Below are positions 1 to 8,076 of a DNA stretch of 64,000 nucleotides, in pieces. Made by a program: the position numbers and the translations under genes. The stretch is taken from contig JAHBYJ010000001.1 in NCBI GenBank assembly GCA_019636015.1, positions 1,364,001-1,428,000 of the forward strand, read 5' to 3'. The stretch is from Parvibaculaceae bacterium (GTDB lineage: Bacteria > Pseudomonadota > Alphaproteobacteria > Parvibaculales > Parvibaculaceae). Every line of letters starts with the position of its first letter. Within the stretch, counting starts at the first letter, position 1. Under the pieces are notes generated by a model. The model was not told the origin of the DNA. It was given only the letters and a program-made list of their open reading frames with translations, and made no database searches.

Positions 1-1254
1 CGCCAGCGCGCGGACGATGAGCCCGTTGCGCTGCGCGGCGGCGACGACGGCGGCGCCGATACCGGCAGCGGCATCGAAGCTTTTCTTCGAGCCCTTGTCG
101 GCGACGAGTTCGACGGCGCCGATCAGACCGCAGGCGCGGGCGTGGCCGACAAGCGGATGGTCGGCGAGGCGGGCGACACGCGCCTCGAAGGTCGGCTGCA
201 CCGAGCGGACATGGCCGACGATATTGCGCTTCTCGTAGATTTCGAGCGTCTTCGCTGCAATGGCGGCGCCGACCGGATGCGCCGTATAGGTGAAGCCATG
301 GCCGAACGTGCCGATCTTTTTGCTCTCGTCGATCATCGCCTGGTACATCTCCTCGCCGACCGTTACGGCGGCGATGGGGAAATAGGCGGATGAGAGCGCC
401 TTCGCGACCGAGATCGAGTCCGGCTTCATGTTGAAGGTCTGCGACCCGAACATGTTGCCCGTGCGGCCGAAGCCGCAGATCACTTCATCGGCGATGAAAT
501 AGATGTCGTATTTCTTGAGCACCACCTGGATCTTCTCGAAATAACCGGCAGGCGGAATGACGACACCGCCGGCCCCCATGATCGGTTCGGCGATGAAGGC
601 GGCGACGGTCTCGGGGTCTTCGCGGATGATCGTCTCTTCCAGGTTCTTCGCAAGCCGCGTCGTGAACTCGTCTTCCGTCTCGCCCGGCTCCGCATAGCGG
701 TAGTAATGCGGGCAGTCGGTGTGGATGACGCCTGCCATCGGCAGGTCGAAATCGCGGTGGTTGGCGGGCAGGCCCGTCAGCGATGCGGATGCGACGGTGA
801 CGCCATGATAGCCGCGGGTGCGCGAGATGAATTTCTTCTTCTTCGTGCGCCCGAGCGCATTGTTGTAATACCAGACAAGCTTCACCTGCTGGTCGTTCGC
901 TTCCGAGCCCGAGCCGCAGAAGAGAACCTTCGATGCCGCATGTGGCGCGATGGCCTTGAGCCGCTCGGCGGCTTCCGCCGCGCGCTCATGGCTCTTTCCG
1001 CCGAAAGTGTGCGTGAAGGGGATCTGGCGATATTGCTCCGCCGCCGCCTCCATCAGCTCCTTCTCGTTATAGCCGAGCGAGGTGCACCAGAGCCCGGCCA
1101 GCCCCTCGATATATTTGTTGCCGCCATTGTCGAACACGTAGATGCCTTCGCCGCGCTCGATGATCATCGGGCCCGTCGTGCGGAACGTGTCGAGATTGGT
1201 GTAGGGATGGATCACCGTCTCGATGTCGCGAACGGCGGCGTTGGACAGGCTCAT
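1..1254 (-). CDS. Class III PLP-dependent aminotransferase (omega-aminotransferase type), 3' end cut by window edge
   Basis: It should transfer an amino group from an amine or omega-amino acid to a keto acid such as pyruvate, using PLP in the cytoplasm. The ATG at 1254 opens 418 codons that run off the left edge. Family members are about 455-460 residues, so roughly 40 C-terminal residues are missing. The N-terminus has the usual HPYTNL and GLWCTSLGY blocks. The GSGSEAND phosphate-binding loop follows near residue 115, then IADEVICGFGRTG and the Schiff-base lysine (about Lys285) in SVAKALSSAYFP. The next genes upstream, a small orphan and an amidase, share its strand, with a 74 bp gap. The amidase could release a substrate, but that is only suggested by position. 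Substrate specificity (beta-alanine, putrescine, taurine or other amines) cannot be read from the sequence. Confidence 0.93.
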   Translation of the reverse strand, partial: MSLSNAAVRDIETVIHPYTNLDTFRTTGPMIIERGEGIYVFDNGGNKYIEGLAGLWCTSLGYNEKELMEAAAEQYRQIPFTHTFGGKSHERAAEAAERLKAIAPHAASKVLFCGSGSEANDQQVKLVWYYNNALGRTKKKKFISRTRGYHGVTVASASLTGLPANHRDFDLPMAGVIHTDCPHYYRYAEPGETEDEFTTRLAKNLEETIIREDPETVAAFIAEPIMGAGGVVIPPAGYFEKIQVVLKKYDIYFIADEVICGFGRTGNMFGSQTFNMKPDSISVAKALSSAYFPIAAVTVGEEMYQAMIDESKKIGTFGHGFTYTAHPVGAAIAAKTLEIYEKRNIVGHVRSVQPTFEARVARLADHPLVGHARACGLIGAVELVADKGSKKSFDAAAGIGAAVVAAAQRNGLIVRALA

Positions 1255-1328
1255 GGGCGAGCTCCTCGGGTTATTCTGTGCGGTTTGGCGGGCATCATGG
1301 GAGTGGAAGGCGGAGGTGTCAAAGGGAG

Positions 1329-1808
1329 TTAAAATGGCCGTTGAAATTCCTGATTGCGCATTTCTTCAATTTCTTCTCTCGATAGTTCATGCGGAAATTT
1401 CAACCCTTTCTCGACTTGATATCGCGCCGCCGATCTCTCCCATCGTGTATTGTCGAGCGAATTAGAAAGTCCAATGAATCCTAAGGATGCCTTTTCTAAG
1501 TCGTATCCTCGTAGTCGAAGGAAATAGCGTACAAGAGTATTGTTTGTTTGGTGCAGGGCCCTAAGGCGAGTCCCAAGGCTTCTTAAGAGTCCGACCGCCT
1601 GCCGATAGTCCTCCTGATCAGTGTGGATTCTGAGTACATTAGCAGTGTTCTCGATTGCGTGCAGGCTCTCACGGCGGATGTCTCGGAACAGCACTAGATC
1701 TCTTCCGACGAAACTGACCATCAAATATCCGGACACACCGAGCAACGCAGGCGCAGCAAGATAAGTCAGTATGTAGAAAGGCACCGTGCCCAATTGGTTA
1801 TCTCTCAC
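1329..1808 (-). CDS. Hypothetical membrane-anchored protein of atypical composition
   Basis: I do not recognise this 159-residue protein. It starts at GTG, and its GTGA overlaps the TGA stop of the upstream amidase, so the two should be translationally coupled. Residues about 9-32 (VPFYILTYLAAPALLGVSGYL) form one hydrophobic segment. The rest is a charged, probably helical domain rich in Leu, Arg and Glu (RRESLHAIEN, LRSLGTRLRALHQ, REEIEEMRNQ), suggesting a membrane-anchored coiled or helical bundle. Base composition differs sharply from both neighbours: it is visibly AT-richer and uses codons such as AGA, ATA and TTA that are rare around it. That points to recent acquisition or relaxed selection. 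It could also be the C-terminal remnant of a larger gene, but it has its own start and an intact reading frame. Confidence 0.6.
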   Translation of the reverse strand: MRDNQLGTVPFYILTYLAAPALLGVSGYLMVSFVGRDLVLFRDIRRESLHAIENTANVLRIHTDQEDYRQAVGLLRSLGTRLRALHQTNNTLVRYFLRLRGYDLEKASLGFIGLSNSLDNTRWERSAARYQVEKGLKFPHELSREEIEEMRNQEFQRPF

Positions 1809-3262
1809 CAGCCCTTTGGCGGCGCGAACCCGCCGAGGATTTCCTCGAGCATCCCGGCAACCGCAATCGTCGTGTAATCCTCGAGATGCGGGCCGATGAT
1901 CTGGATACCGACGGGCTTGCCTTCGCTGGTGATGCCGACCGGCGCGACGGAGGCGGGGAGGTAGGAGACGACGGCGGGGCCCGCCCAGATCAGCACATCC
2001 ATATAGGGCCGCATGACGCCGTTCACCTCAAGTTCGCGCTTGTGCCAGTTCGAGGCGTGATTGTGCTCGAAGGCGGTGCGCATCAGCACGGGCGCGAGCA
2101 CGACGTCGTAGGACTTGAAGAACTGGTGCCACTTCCAGCGAAGTTGCGCCTGCACTTCTTTCCAGACGGCGCGCTCGGGCAATGACAGCGTGCCGCCGAT
2201 CGCCTGCAGCGCAGCATGGCTCTTGTCCTCGGGCGCAATGCTCTTCTTCATTTCCGACCAGTGATCGCGCACGCTTTGCGGCATGCCGGCGCCGATCTGC
2301 GAATGAAGCAGGATCAGATAGCACTCGGTGAGTTCGGCCAGCGTCATGCCGGGCCGCGCATTCCAGTCGACATTGGCGCCCGCATCTTCAAGCGCCTTGG
2401 CGGCATTGGTGAGCAACCCGGCGCTTTCGCGGTCGATGTCGCAATAATCATCGTCGATCCAGACGGCAGCGCGAAGCTCGCGCGGATGCTTTGCGCGCGC
2501 GGGCGGCAGGTCGAGCTTCCAGGCGGCAGCATCCGCCCAGTCGGGCCCGGCGGTGAGCGAAAGGAGCAGGGCAAGGTCCTCGGCGCTGCGGGCAAGCGGG
2601 CCCGCAACGGACAAGTCGCCTTCTGACAGTGCGCCGGGCGGCGGCGAGAGATGGCCGCGCTTCGGCACGATGTCGAATGTCGGCTTGTGGCCGAAGACGC
2701 CGCAGAGATGGGCGGGCGTGCGGATCGAGCCGCCGATATCGGAGCCATATTCGGCCGCGGTGAAACCCGCCGCGAGCGAAGCGGCCGAACCGCCTGAGGA
2801 GCCGCCGGGGCCGCACTCGAGCGCGTAAGGGTTGTTCGTGGTGCCGTAAATGTCGTTGTAGCTCTGCAGGTCGCCCGAGAGGTAGGGCACATTGGTCTTG
2901 CCGGTAACGATGGCGCCGGCGCGCTGCAGCCGCTCGATGGCGGTGGCGCTCTTCGCGGGCACGTGATCCTTCCAGATGGGTGCGCCGCCCGTGGAGACGA
3001 TGCCCTCGACCTCATAGGCATCCTTGATGGTCATGGGGAGGCCGTGAAGCGCCCCGAGGCTCTGGCCCCGGGCAAGCGTCGCATCGGCCTCGCGGGCGAG
3101 CTTCCGCGCCCGGTCGAAGTCCCGCGCCACCACGGCATTGGTCTTGCCATCCAGCGCTTCGATCCTCGCGATAAAGTGATCGGTGAGTTCGGCGCTCGAA
3201 ATCTCGCCCCGGCGCATCATGCGGCCAAGCTCGGATGCAGAGCGGAAATGAAGCTCTTTCAC
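1805..3262 (-). CDS. Amidase-signature family amidase
   Basis: This is a 485-residue hydrolase of the amidase-signature family, which cleaves carboxamides to acid and ammonia or amine. The Ser-cisSer-Lys triad is readable. Lys80 lies in GLPMTIKDAYEV, the cis-serine is about Ser155 in the glycine/serine-rich GPGGSSGGS loop, and the nucleophile is about Ser179 in GSDIGGSIR. Length and motif spacing are normal for the family, and it begins at the window's ATG at 3262. There is no signal peptide, so it is cytoplasmic. Its stop overlaps the start of the small membrane gene by 4 bp, and the aminotransferase lies further downstream on the same strand. Sequence cannot separate indoleacetamide-type, aryl-amide or fatty-amide specificity. 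Confidence 0.92.
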   Translation of the reverse strand: MKELHFRSASELGRMMRRGEISSAELTDHFIARIEALDGKTNAVVARDFDRARKLAREADATLARGQSLGALHGLPMTIKDAYEVEGIVSTGGAPIWKDHVPAKSATAIERLQRAGAIVTGKTNVPYLSGDLQSYNDIYGTTNNPYALECGPGGSSGGSAASLAAGFTAAEYGSDIGGSIRTPAHLCGVFGHKPTFDIVPKRGHLSPPPGALSEGDLSVAGPLARSAEDLALLLSLTAGPDWADAAAWKLDLPPARAKHPRELRAAVWIDDDYCDIDRESAGLLTNAAKALEDAGANVDWNARPGMTLAELTECYLILLHSQIGAGMPQSVRDHWSEMKKSIAPEDKSHAALQAIGGTLSLPERAVWKEVQAQLRWKWHQFFKSYDVVLAPVLMRTAFEHNHASNWHKRELEVNGVMRPYMDVLIWAGPAVVSYLPASVAPVGITSEGKPVGIQIIGPHLEDYTTIAVAGMLEEILGGFAPPKGW

Positions 3263-3445
3263 GGGAATGCCCCCTGTTTATTGGTGTTCTTGCCGCCCAT
3301 TAGAGGGGGTGCCGCCCCCCGAGGCAAGGATTCCGGAAGGCGGCTTATGGCGAGCGTTGTCCGCTCCCCTCATCGCCGCTAGACTGCCCGCAAAACGGGA
3401 AAAAGCCGGGAAGCCCCGGCGTCAAACACGAGGGGAAGGATACCC

Positions 3446-5086
3446 ATGAAAGGATTGATGCAGGACTGGCCGCTGCGCGTGACGACGATCATCGACCATG
3501 CCGCGCGCTTCCATGGCGACCGTGAAATCGTGACGCGCTCGGTCGAAGGGCCGATCACGCGCACCACCTACAAGCAGGTCCATCTGCGCGCGCGGAAAGT
3601 GGCGCAGGCGCTGACGAAGCTTGGCGTGAAGGAAGGCGACATCGTCGCCACCATGGCCTGGAATACGGCCCGCCACCTTGAAGCCTGGTACGGCATCATG
3701 GGCATGGGCGCCGTCTGCCACACGCTGAACCCGCGCCTCTTCGCGGAGCAGCTCGTCTACATCATCAATCACGCGGAAGACAAGATCATCTTCCTCGACC
3801 TCACCTTCGTGCCGATCCTCGAAGGCATCGCCGACAAGCTCCCCAAGGTGAAGGCCTATGTCATCATGACGGACCGGGCCCATATGCCGGAGACGAAACT
3901 CCCGAACGCGCTCTGCTTCGAGGAGATCGTGGAAGCCGAAGACGGCAACTTCAAATGGGCGGAAGTGGACGAGAATGCCGCTTGCGGCCTCTGCTACACC
4001 TCGGGCACGACGGGCAACCCCAAGGGCGTGCTTTATTCGCACCGCTCCAACGTGATTCATTCCATGGCCGCCAATATGGGCGATGCGCTCGGCATGAAAT
4101 CGACCGACGCGATCCTGCCCGTGGTGCCGATGTTCCACGCCAATGCCTGGGGCATCGCCTTCGCGGCGCCCGCCGTCGGCGCGAAGATCGTCATGCCCGG
4201 CGCGAACATGGACGGGCAGAGCATCTACGAGCTGCTCGACAAGGAGAAGGTGACGGTGACGGCGGCGGTGCCGACCGTCTGGCTGATGCTGCTGCAGCAT
4301 CTGGAAAAGACCAATGCGGAGCTTCCGGTGCTCAACCGTGTGGTGATCGGCGGCTCGGCCGCACCGCGCTCCATGATCGAGGTCTTCGAAGAGAAGTACG
4401 ACGTCAAGGTGTTCCACGCCTGGGGCATGACGGAAATGTCGCCCATGGGCACGCTCGGCGCGCTCAAGGCCGGCATGGACGATCTGCCGCTCGAAAAGCA
4501 GATCGACGTGAAGGTGAAGCAGGGCCGCGCGATCTATACCGTCGAAATGAAGATCACGGATGACGATGGCAACGAGCTGCCGTCCGACGGCAAGGCCTTC
4601 GGCCATCTCATGGTGCGCGGTCCCGCCATCGCCGGCGCCTACCTGAAGGGCGAGGGCGGCAACATTCTCGACAAGGACGGCTGGTTCGATACCGGCGACG
4701 TCGCCACCATCGACGCGCAGGGCTATATGCAGATCACCGACCGCGCAAAGGACGTGATCAAGTCCGGCGGCGAATGGATATCCTCGATCGAGATCGAAAA
4801 TCTCGCCGTCGGCCATCCGAAGGTTGCGGAAGCCGCCGTCATCGGCATTGCGCATCCCAAATGGGACGAGCGCCCGCTGCTGATTGTCGTGGCGAAGGAA
4901 GGCCAGGAGCCGACGAAGGACGAAATCCTCCGCTACATGGAAGGCAAGATCGCCAAGTGGTGGATGCCGGACGATGTCGCCTTCGTGAAGGAGATTCCGC
5001 ATACGGCGACGGGCAAGATTCAGAAGCTCACGCTGCGCGAGCAGTTCAAGGACTACAAGCTGCCGACCGCGAACGCGGCCGAGTAG
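3446..5086 (+). CDS. AMP-forming acyl-CoA ligase, medium/long-chain or methylthiopropionyl-CoA ligase type
   Basis: The 546-residue enzyme activates a carboxylic acid to its CoA thioester through an acyl-adenylate. The P-loop [11 protein letters not shown] lies at about residues 184-194, followed by a GMTEMSP motif (A5) and [12 protein letters not shown] (A7). [16 protein letters not shown] (A8) comes next, with the catalytic lysine near residue 524 in TGKIQKL. The start at 3446 follows a GAGGGGAAGG Shine-Dalgarno. The N-terminus ([24 protein letters not shown]) matches the FadD-like group that includes 3-methylthiopropionyl-CoA ligases (DmdB), but substrate is not certain. A 13 bp hairpin follows the stop, and the amidase gene is divergent. 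This is one of three AMP-forming ligases in the window. Confidence 0.93.
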   Translation: MKGLMQDWPLRVTTIIDHAARFHGDREIVTRSVEGPITRTTYKQVHLRARKVAQALTKLGVKEGDIVATMAWNTARHLEAWYGIMGMGAVCHTLNPRLFAEQLVYIINHAEDKIIFLDLTFVPILEGIADKLPKVKAYVIMTDRAHMPETKLPNALCFEEIVEAEDGNFKWAEVDENAACGLCYTSGTTGNPKGVLYSHRSNVIHSMAANMGDALGMKSTDAILPVVPMFHANAWGIAFAAPAVGAKIVMPGANMDGQSIYELLDKEKVTVTAAVPTVWLMLLQHLEKTNAELPVLNRVVIGGSAAPRSMIEVFEEKYDVKVFHAWGMTEMSPMGTLGALKAGMDDLPLEKQIDVKVKQGRAIYTVEMKITDDDGNELPSDGKAFGHLMVRGPAIAGAYLKGEGGNILDKDGWFDTGDVATIDAQGYMQITDRAKDVIKSGGEWISSIEIENLAVGHPKVAEAAVIGIAHPKWDERPLLIVVAKEGQEPTKDEILRYMEGKIAKWWMPDDVAFVKEIPHTATGKIQKLTLREQFKDYKLPTANAAE

Positions 5087-5095
5087 GCAGATAAT

Positions 5096-5124
5096 GTCTC
5101 CGCCGCCGCCACGGCGGCGGAGAC
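5096..5124 (+). terminator. Hairpin terminator after the acyl-CoA ligase
   Basis: A 13 bp perfect stem (GTCTCCGCCGCCG and its complement) with a three-base loop begins 9 bases after the ligase stop. The following T-run is weak (GATTTC), so termination may be partial or the hairpin may protect the 3' end. Confidence 0.6.
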
Positions 5125-5152
5125 GATTTCACGATCACCCGGGGGCATATCA

Positions 5153-5899
5153 ATGAGTGAAGGAAAGTCGCGTTTCGCGAGCGTGGGATTATGGCTTGGC
5201 ATTGCGGCGCTCGTGCTGCTCGCTCTTTCCATTCTCGGCAACCGCTTCGATCTCGTGCATTTCGGCATCGCGGTGCGCGGCATGGCGCTTGCGGCGCTCG
5301 TCGGCATCGTCGCGGTGATCGTGTCGGCCGTCGGGCTGATTCTCGCATTCGCGACCAAGCGGAGCGGGCTGCGCCGCGCGATTGCAGGCCTTGTGCTCGG
5401 CGTGCTCGTGGCCGCGCCCGTGGTGCAGACGATCCTTGTCGGCGCGAAAGTGCCGCGGATCCACGACATCACGACCGATCTGGAGAACCCGCCTTCCTTC
5501 GAAGCGGCGGTTGGGGCGCGGGGTGAAAATTCGAACCCGCTCGACCGCGCGGCGCCGGACCTCGCCGACCTTCAGCGGCAGGCCTATCCCGATCTTGCGA
5601 CGCTGAATGTGAGCGAGCATCCCGGCAAGGTCTTCGAGGCGGCGCTTGAGACGGCAAAGGAACAGGGCTGGGAGATTCTCGCCGCCGATCCCGCGCGCGG
5701 CACGATCGAGGCCACGGCCACGACCCGCGTGATGAACTTCAAGGACGATGTAGCGATCCGCGTCACCGAAACGGAAACGGGCGCAGCTGTCGATATCCGC
5801 TCCGTCTCGCGCGTCGGCGAGAGCGATCTCGGTGCCAACGCGAACCGCATCCGCACCTTCCGCGATGCGCTGAAGGGGAACCTCGCCGAAGCGGGGTAG
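5153..5899 (+). CDS. DUF1499 family membrane protein
   Basis: This 248-residue protein has three predicted N-terminal membrane segments (about residues 11-31, 38-60 and 72-95). A soluble DUF1499 domain follows from about residue 135 (NPLDRAAPDL onward). That domain has the typical pattern of a conserved YPDL block, an alpha helix (VFEAALETAKEQGWEI) and beta strands ending in SRVGESDLGANANRIR. The biochemical function of DUF1499 is not established. The fusion to three membrane helices is common in alphaproteobacteria. It follows the acyl-CoA ligase by 66 bp on the same strand, but a hairpin sits between, so co-expression may be incomplete. Confidence 0.88.
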   Translation: MSEGKSRFASVGLWLGIAALVLLALSILGNRFDLVHFGIAVRGMALAALVGIVAVIVSAVGLILAFATKRSGLRRAIAGLVLGVLVAAPVVQTILVGAKVPRIHDITTDLENPPSFEAAVGARGENSNPLDRAAPDLADLQRQAYPDLATLNVSEHPGKVFEAALETAKEQGWEILAADPARGTIEATATTRVMNFKDDVAIRVTETETGAAVDIRSVSRVGESDLGANANRIRTFRDALKGNLAEAG

Positions 5900-5930
5900 G
5901 GAGTTATCTCTTCCATCCCTCTTTACTGTC

Positions 5931-6049
5931 ACCCCCGGGGTTGACCCGGGGGTCCAGCTCTGCACGCGCGATGCAGGCAAACAGAAGATTCATGCAAAGG
6001 GAGACGGCGCATTCCGCGTCTACTGGATTGCCGGGTCAAGCCCGGCAAT
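5931..6049. repeat. Two REP-like palindromic elements between convergent genes
   Basis: Two short GC-rich palindromes lie between the convergent DUF1499 and MBL genes. The first (5931-5953) has ACCCCCGGG and CCCGGGGGT arms. The second (6027-6049) has ATTGCCGGG and CCCGGCAAT arms around TCAAG. These match the dispersed intergenic repeat style common in alphaproteobacterial genomes. They probably also act as bidirectional transcription terminators. Confidence 0.75.
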
Positions 6050-6066
6050 GACAATTTCTTTTTTGT

Positions 6067-6972
6067 CTAGGCCAGCCGGTACTCGCCCGAGAGCGCAGGC
6101 CGGCCTTCCGTCCGCACAACGCCGCGCGCGACGAGATGCTCCATATGGGCGAGCACGGAGCGCGCTGCCGCCGGATAGAGCTTCTTGTCCACCGCCGCAT
6201 ACATGACGGGCACCATGTCCTGGATGCGGGTGCGGCCGGCGGCAAGCTGCTCCATGATCTGCCGCTCGCGGTCTTCGCGATGCGCGATGAAGGAGCGCAC
6301 GAAGGGCTTCGGGTCCGTGATCGCCGGCCCATGCGTCGGCCAGTAAATCTCGTCGTCGCGCTCGAGGAGCAGGCGCAGCGAGGCCATGTACTGCTCCATG
6401 TTGCCATCGGGCGGGCTGACGATGCTGGTGGACCAGCCCATCACATGGTCGCCGGTGAAGAGCGCCTTCTCTTCCTTGAGCGCGAAGCACATATGGTTGG
6501 AGGTGTGGCCCGGCGTGTAGACGCATTCGACGGTCCAGCCATCGCCCTCGATGATGTCGCCGTGGCGCACCTCGACATCCGGCTTGAACTCCATGTCGCC
6601 ATCTTCCTCGACCTGTACATCGTCGAGCCCATGCTGGCCGGAGCCATGCGGACCGAAAGCATAGGTCTCGGCGCCCGTAAGCGCCTTCAGCGGCTTCGCG
6701 GCGGGCGAGTGGTCGCTATGCGTGTGCGTGATGAGGATATGGCTGACGGTCTCGCCCTCAAGCGCGCGCAGCAGCGCCTCGACATGCTCGCCGAGCATCG
6801 GCCCCGGATCGATCACCGCCACATCGCCATGGCCGATGATGTAGGTGCCGGTGCCCTTGTAGGTGAAGGCGGAAGGATTCTTCGCGACCACGCGGCGGAT
6901 CAGCGGCGAAACCTCGTCGCAATCGCCATACTCGAACTCGATCTCACGCACATATGGAATCTGAACCGCCAT
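6067..6972 (-). CDS. Metallo-beta-lactamase fold hydrolase
   Basis: The 301-residue protein has the MBL-fold zinc site. His83, His85, Asp87 and His88 lie in ITHTHSDHSPAAK, with further metal ligands expected in YTPGHTSNH and FTGDHVMGW. A C-terminal helical region follows (residues about 215-300), giving the LACTB2-like two-domain plan. Members of that group act on thioesters, lactones or nucleic acids, and the substrate here is unknown. The MarR gene lies 59 bp upstream on the same strand, so the two probably form one transcript. Its 3' end faces the REP-like pair. The start ATG at 6972 is preceded by a modest GGGAGG. Confidence 0.9.
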   Translation of the reverse strand: MAVQIPYVREIEFEYGDCDEVSPLIRRVVAKNPSAFTYKGTGTYIIGHGDVAVIDPGPMLGEHVEALLRALEGETVSHILITHTHSDHSPAAKPLKALTGAETYAFGPHGSGQHGLDDVQVEEDGDMEFKPDVEVRHGDIIEGDGWTVECVYTPGHTSNHMCFALKEEKALFTGDHVMGWSTSIVSPPDGNMEQYMASLRLLLERDDEIYWPTHGPAITDPKPFVRSFIAHREDRERQIMEQLAAGRTRIQDMVPVMYAAVDKKLYPAAARSVLAHMEHLVARGVVRTEGRPALSGEYRLA

Positions 6973-7031
6973 GGGGCCTCCCGTTTGGGCGCAGATTGGC
7001 CCCTTCGGGCGGCGGGCGCAACCGTCCGGCT

Positions 7032-7514
7032 TCAGCTTGCCTGACGGAAGGCGAGGGGGCCCCGGCCGCGGGTGCTTCCCTGCGCCATGCGGGCGAGGTT
7101 ATTGCGCATCCGCACCAGCATCTCGACGCACTGCATGCGCTCCTCCTCGGTGAAGCCCGCATAGGCCTGATCGAGAATCTCGTCGCCCGCTTCCCACATC
7201 TGGTCGAGCAGGGGCTGCGCATTGCCGGTGAGGAAGAGCTGCTGGGCGCGGCGGTCGTTCGGGTCCGGCCGGCGCTCGACGAGACCCAGGCTGACAAGCT
7301 TGTCGATAAGGCGGGCCACCGTGATCGGCTGGACCTCGAGCAGATCGGCAAGGCCGACCTGGTTGAGCCCCTGATGGCGCGACAGATGCGCGAGCGCGCC
7401 CCATTGGGCCTGTGTGAGGCCGCTGACGCGTTCGTTGAAGGCGACTTTCATGAAGCGGGAATTGTCGCGCAACAGGAAGCCGGTGCTGCGTTCCGGATTC
7501 TGGTTTGTTGCCAT
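7032..7514 (-). CDS. MarR family transcriptional regulator
   Basis: A 160-residue winged-helix repressor-type protein. The central region (residues about 32-100: GLTQAQWGALAHLSRHQGL, DLLEVQPITVARLIDKLVSLGLVERR, then PNDRRAQQLFLT) shows the recognition helix and the DxRxxxL wing typical of MarR. It lies directly upstream of the MBL hydrolase and probably controls it and itself. MarR proteins usually answer small phenolic or acyl ligands; the ligand here is unknown. The 150 bp upstream gap is unusually AT-rich for this genome, consistent with a promoter and operator. Confidence 0.92.
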   Translation of the reverse strand: MATNQNPERSTGFLLRDNSRFMKVAFNERVSGLTQAQWGALAHLSRHQGLNQVGLADLLEVQPITVARLIDKLVSLGLVERRPDPNDRRAQQLFLTGNAQPLLDQMWEAGDEILDQAYAGFTEEERMQCVEMLVRMRNNLARMAQGSTRGRGPLAFRQAS

Positions 7515-7608
7515 GGGAAACCGTTTAGAAAATCAAGTGTGAGACATTTAATAAGGAATGCTCATCATATAAAAGCACACTTACGCAGCGCAAGCGCCGG
7601 ATTGCTGG

Positions 7609-7642
7609 AAAAAAGGCGCAGCGGCGGGTGCCGCTGCGCCTT
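7609..7642 (-). terminator. Rho-independent terminator of the 72-residue gene
   Basis: A perfect 13 bp stem (AAGGCGCAGCGGC, loop GGGT, complement) is followed on the minus strand by a run of six T. It sits 24 bases past the stop of the small gene at 7666, which supports that gene being real and transcribed on its own. Confidence 0.88.
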
Positions 7643-7665
7643 GTTGTCGGCCGAAAGGCCGGAGA

Positions 7666-7884
7666 TCAGTAAACCGTGGCGATATAGGCGACGAGGCCGG
7701 CCGCATAGGCCGACATGACCGTATAGCCGGCGGCGGCCAGCGCGTCTCCAGCGTGAATGGAGCGGCGAGCCCGGGCGGCAGGACGGAGGAGGGCCGCAAG
7801 TATCCGGCTGGCGCCAGCGCCAAACTCGGTGCCGGAAGACGGATGCGCCGTGGCATGGGGAGCGAGATGCTGAGCGGAAGTCAT
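7666..7884 (-). CDS. Small hypothetical protein with a C-terminal hydrophobic segment
   Basis: I do not recognise this 72-residue protein. Support for it being real is local. A GAGGT ribosome site lies 7 bases before the ATG, a near-consensus sigma-70 promoter lies about 100 bases upstream, and a perfect terminator follows the stop. Residues 1-48 are Ala/Arg/His rich (SAQHLAPHATAHPSSG, ILAALLRPAARARR). Residues about 49-70 (ALAAAGYTVMSAYAAGLVAYI) could span a membrane once. It lies between the MarR/MBL pair and an acyl-CoA ligase, all on the minus strand, but has its own transcription signals. It may be a small stress or membrane-associated peptide. Confidence 0.68.
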   Translation of the reverse strand: MTSAQHLAPHATAHPSSGTEFGAGASRILAALLRPAARARRSIHAGDALAAAGYTVMSAYAAGLVAYIATVY

Positions 7885-7986
7885 TGGGCTACCTCAATAA
7901 TTCGAGTGACTAAAAGTCCGGCCCGGTCGTTTCCGCCCCCTTTCGGGGAGTGCCGCCCTGGGGGCGGTTCTTGCATCGATAGAGAG

Positions 7987-8015
7987 AATATATGCTGCGC
8001 CGCACAAACTGACAA
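7987..8015 (-). promoter_or_regulatory. Near-consensus sigma-70 promoter for the 72-residue gene
   Basis: On the minus strand TTGTCA (8015-8010) and TATATT (7992-7987) are separated by exactly 17 bases. Transcription would start near 7980 and give a roughly 95-base leader containing GC-rich hairpins before the ATG at 7884. This is one of the best-matching promoters in the window. Confidence 0.72.
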
Positions 8016-8050
8016 GATGTCAGTTCATAAATATTTTGCGACGCAGCATA
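7991..8050. promoter_or_regulatory. Nested inverted repeats over the promoter, candidate operator
   Basis: An inner dyad, AACTGACAAGATGTCAGTT (8007-8025, 7 bp arms), overlaps the -35 hexamer. An outer dyad has TATGCTGCG at 7991-7999 and CGCAGCATA at 8042-8050, with one arm between the -10 and -35. Such placement suits a dimeric repressor of TetR or MarR size. The regulator is unknown. Confidence 0.6.
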
Positions 8051-8076
8051 GGTGGCTTGGGGGGCGCGCGTGGGCC

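Noticed and set aside
3422..5002. A 526-codon minus-strand frame opposite the acyl-CoA ligase
   Set aside because: It mirrors the ligase on the other strand, has no family motif and is rich in His, Arg and Asp, as expected for an antisense shadow in GC-rich DNA.
7666..7884. The 72-residue protein as a toxin-antitoxin partner
   Set aside because: No adjacent partner gene and no known toxin motif. It has its own promoter and terminator, so it is left as a hypothetical single gene.
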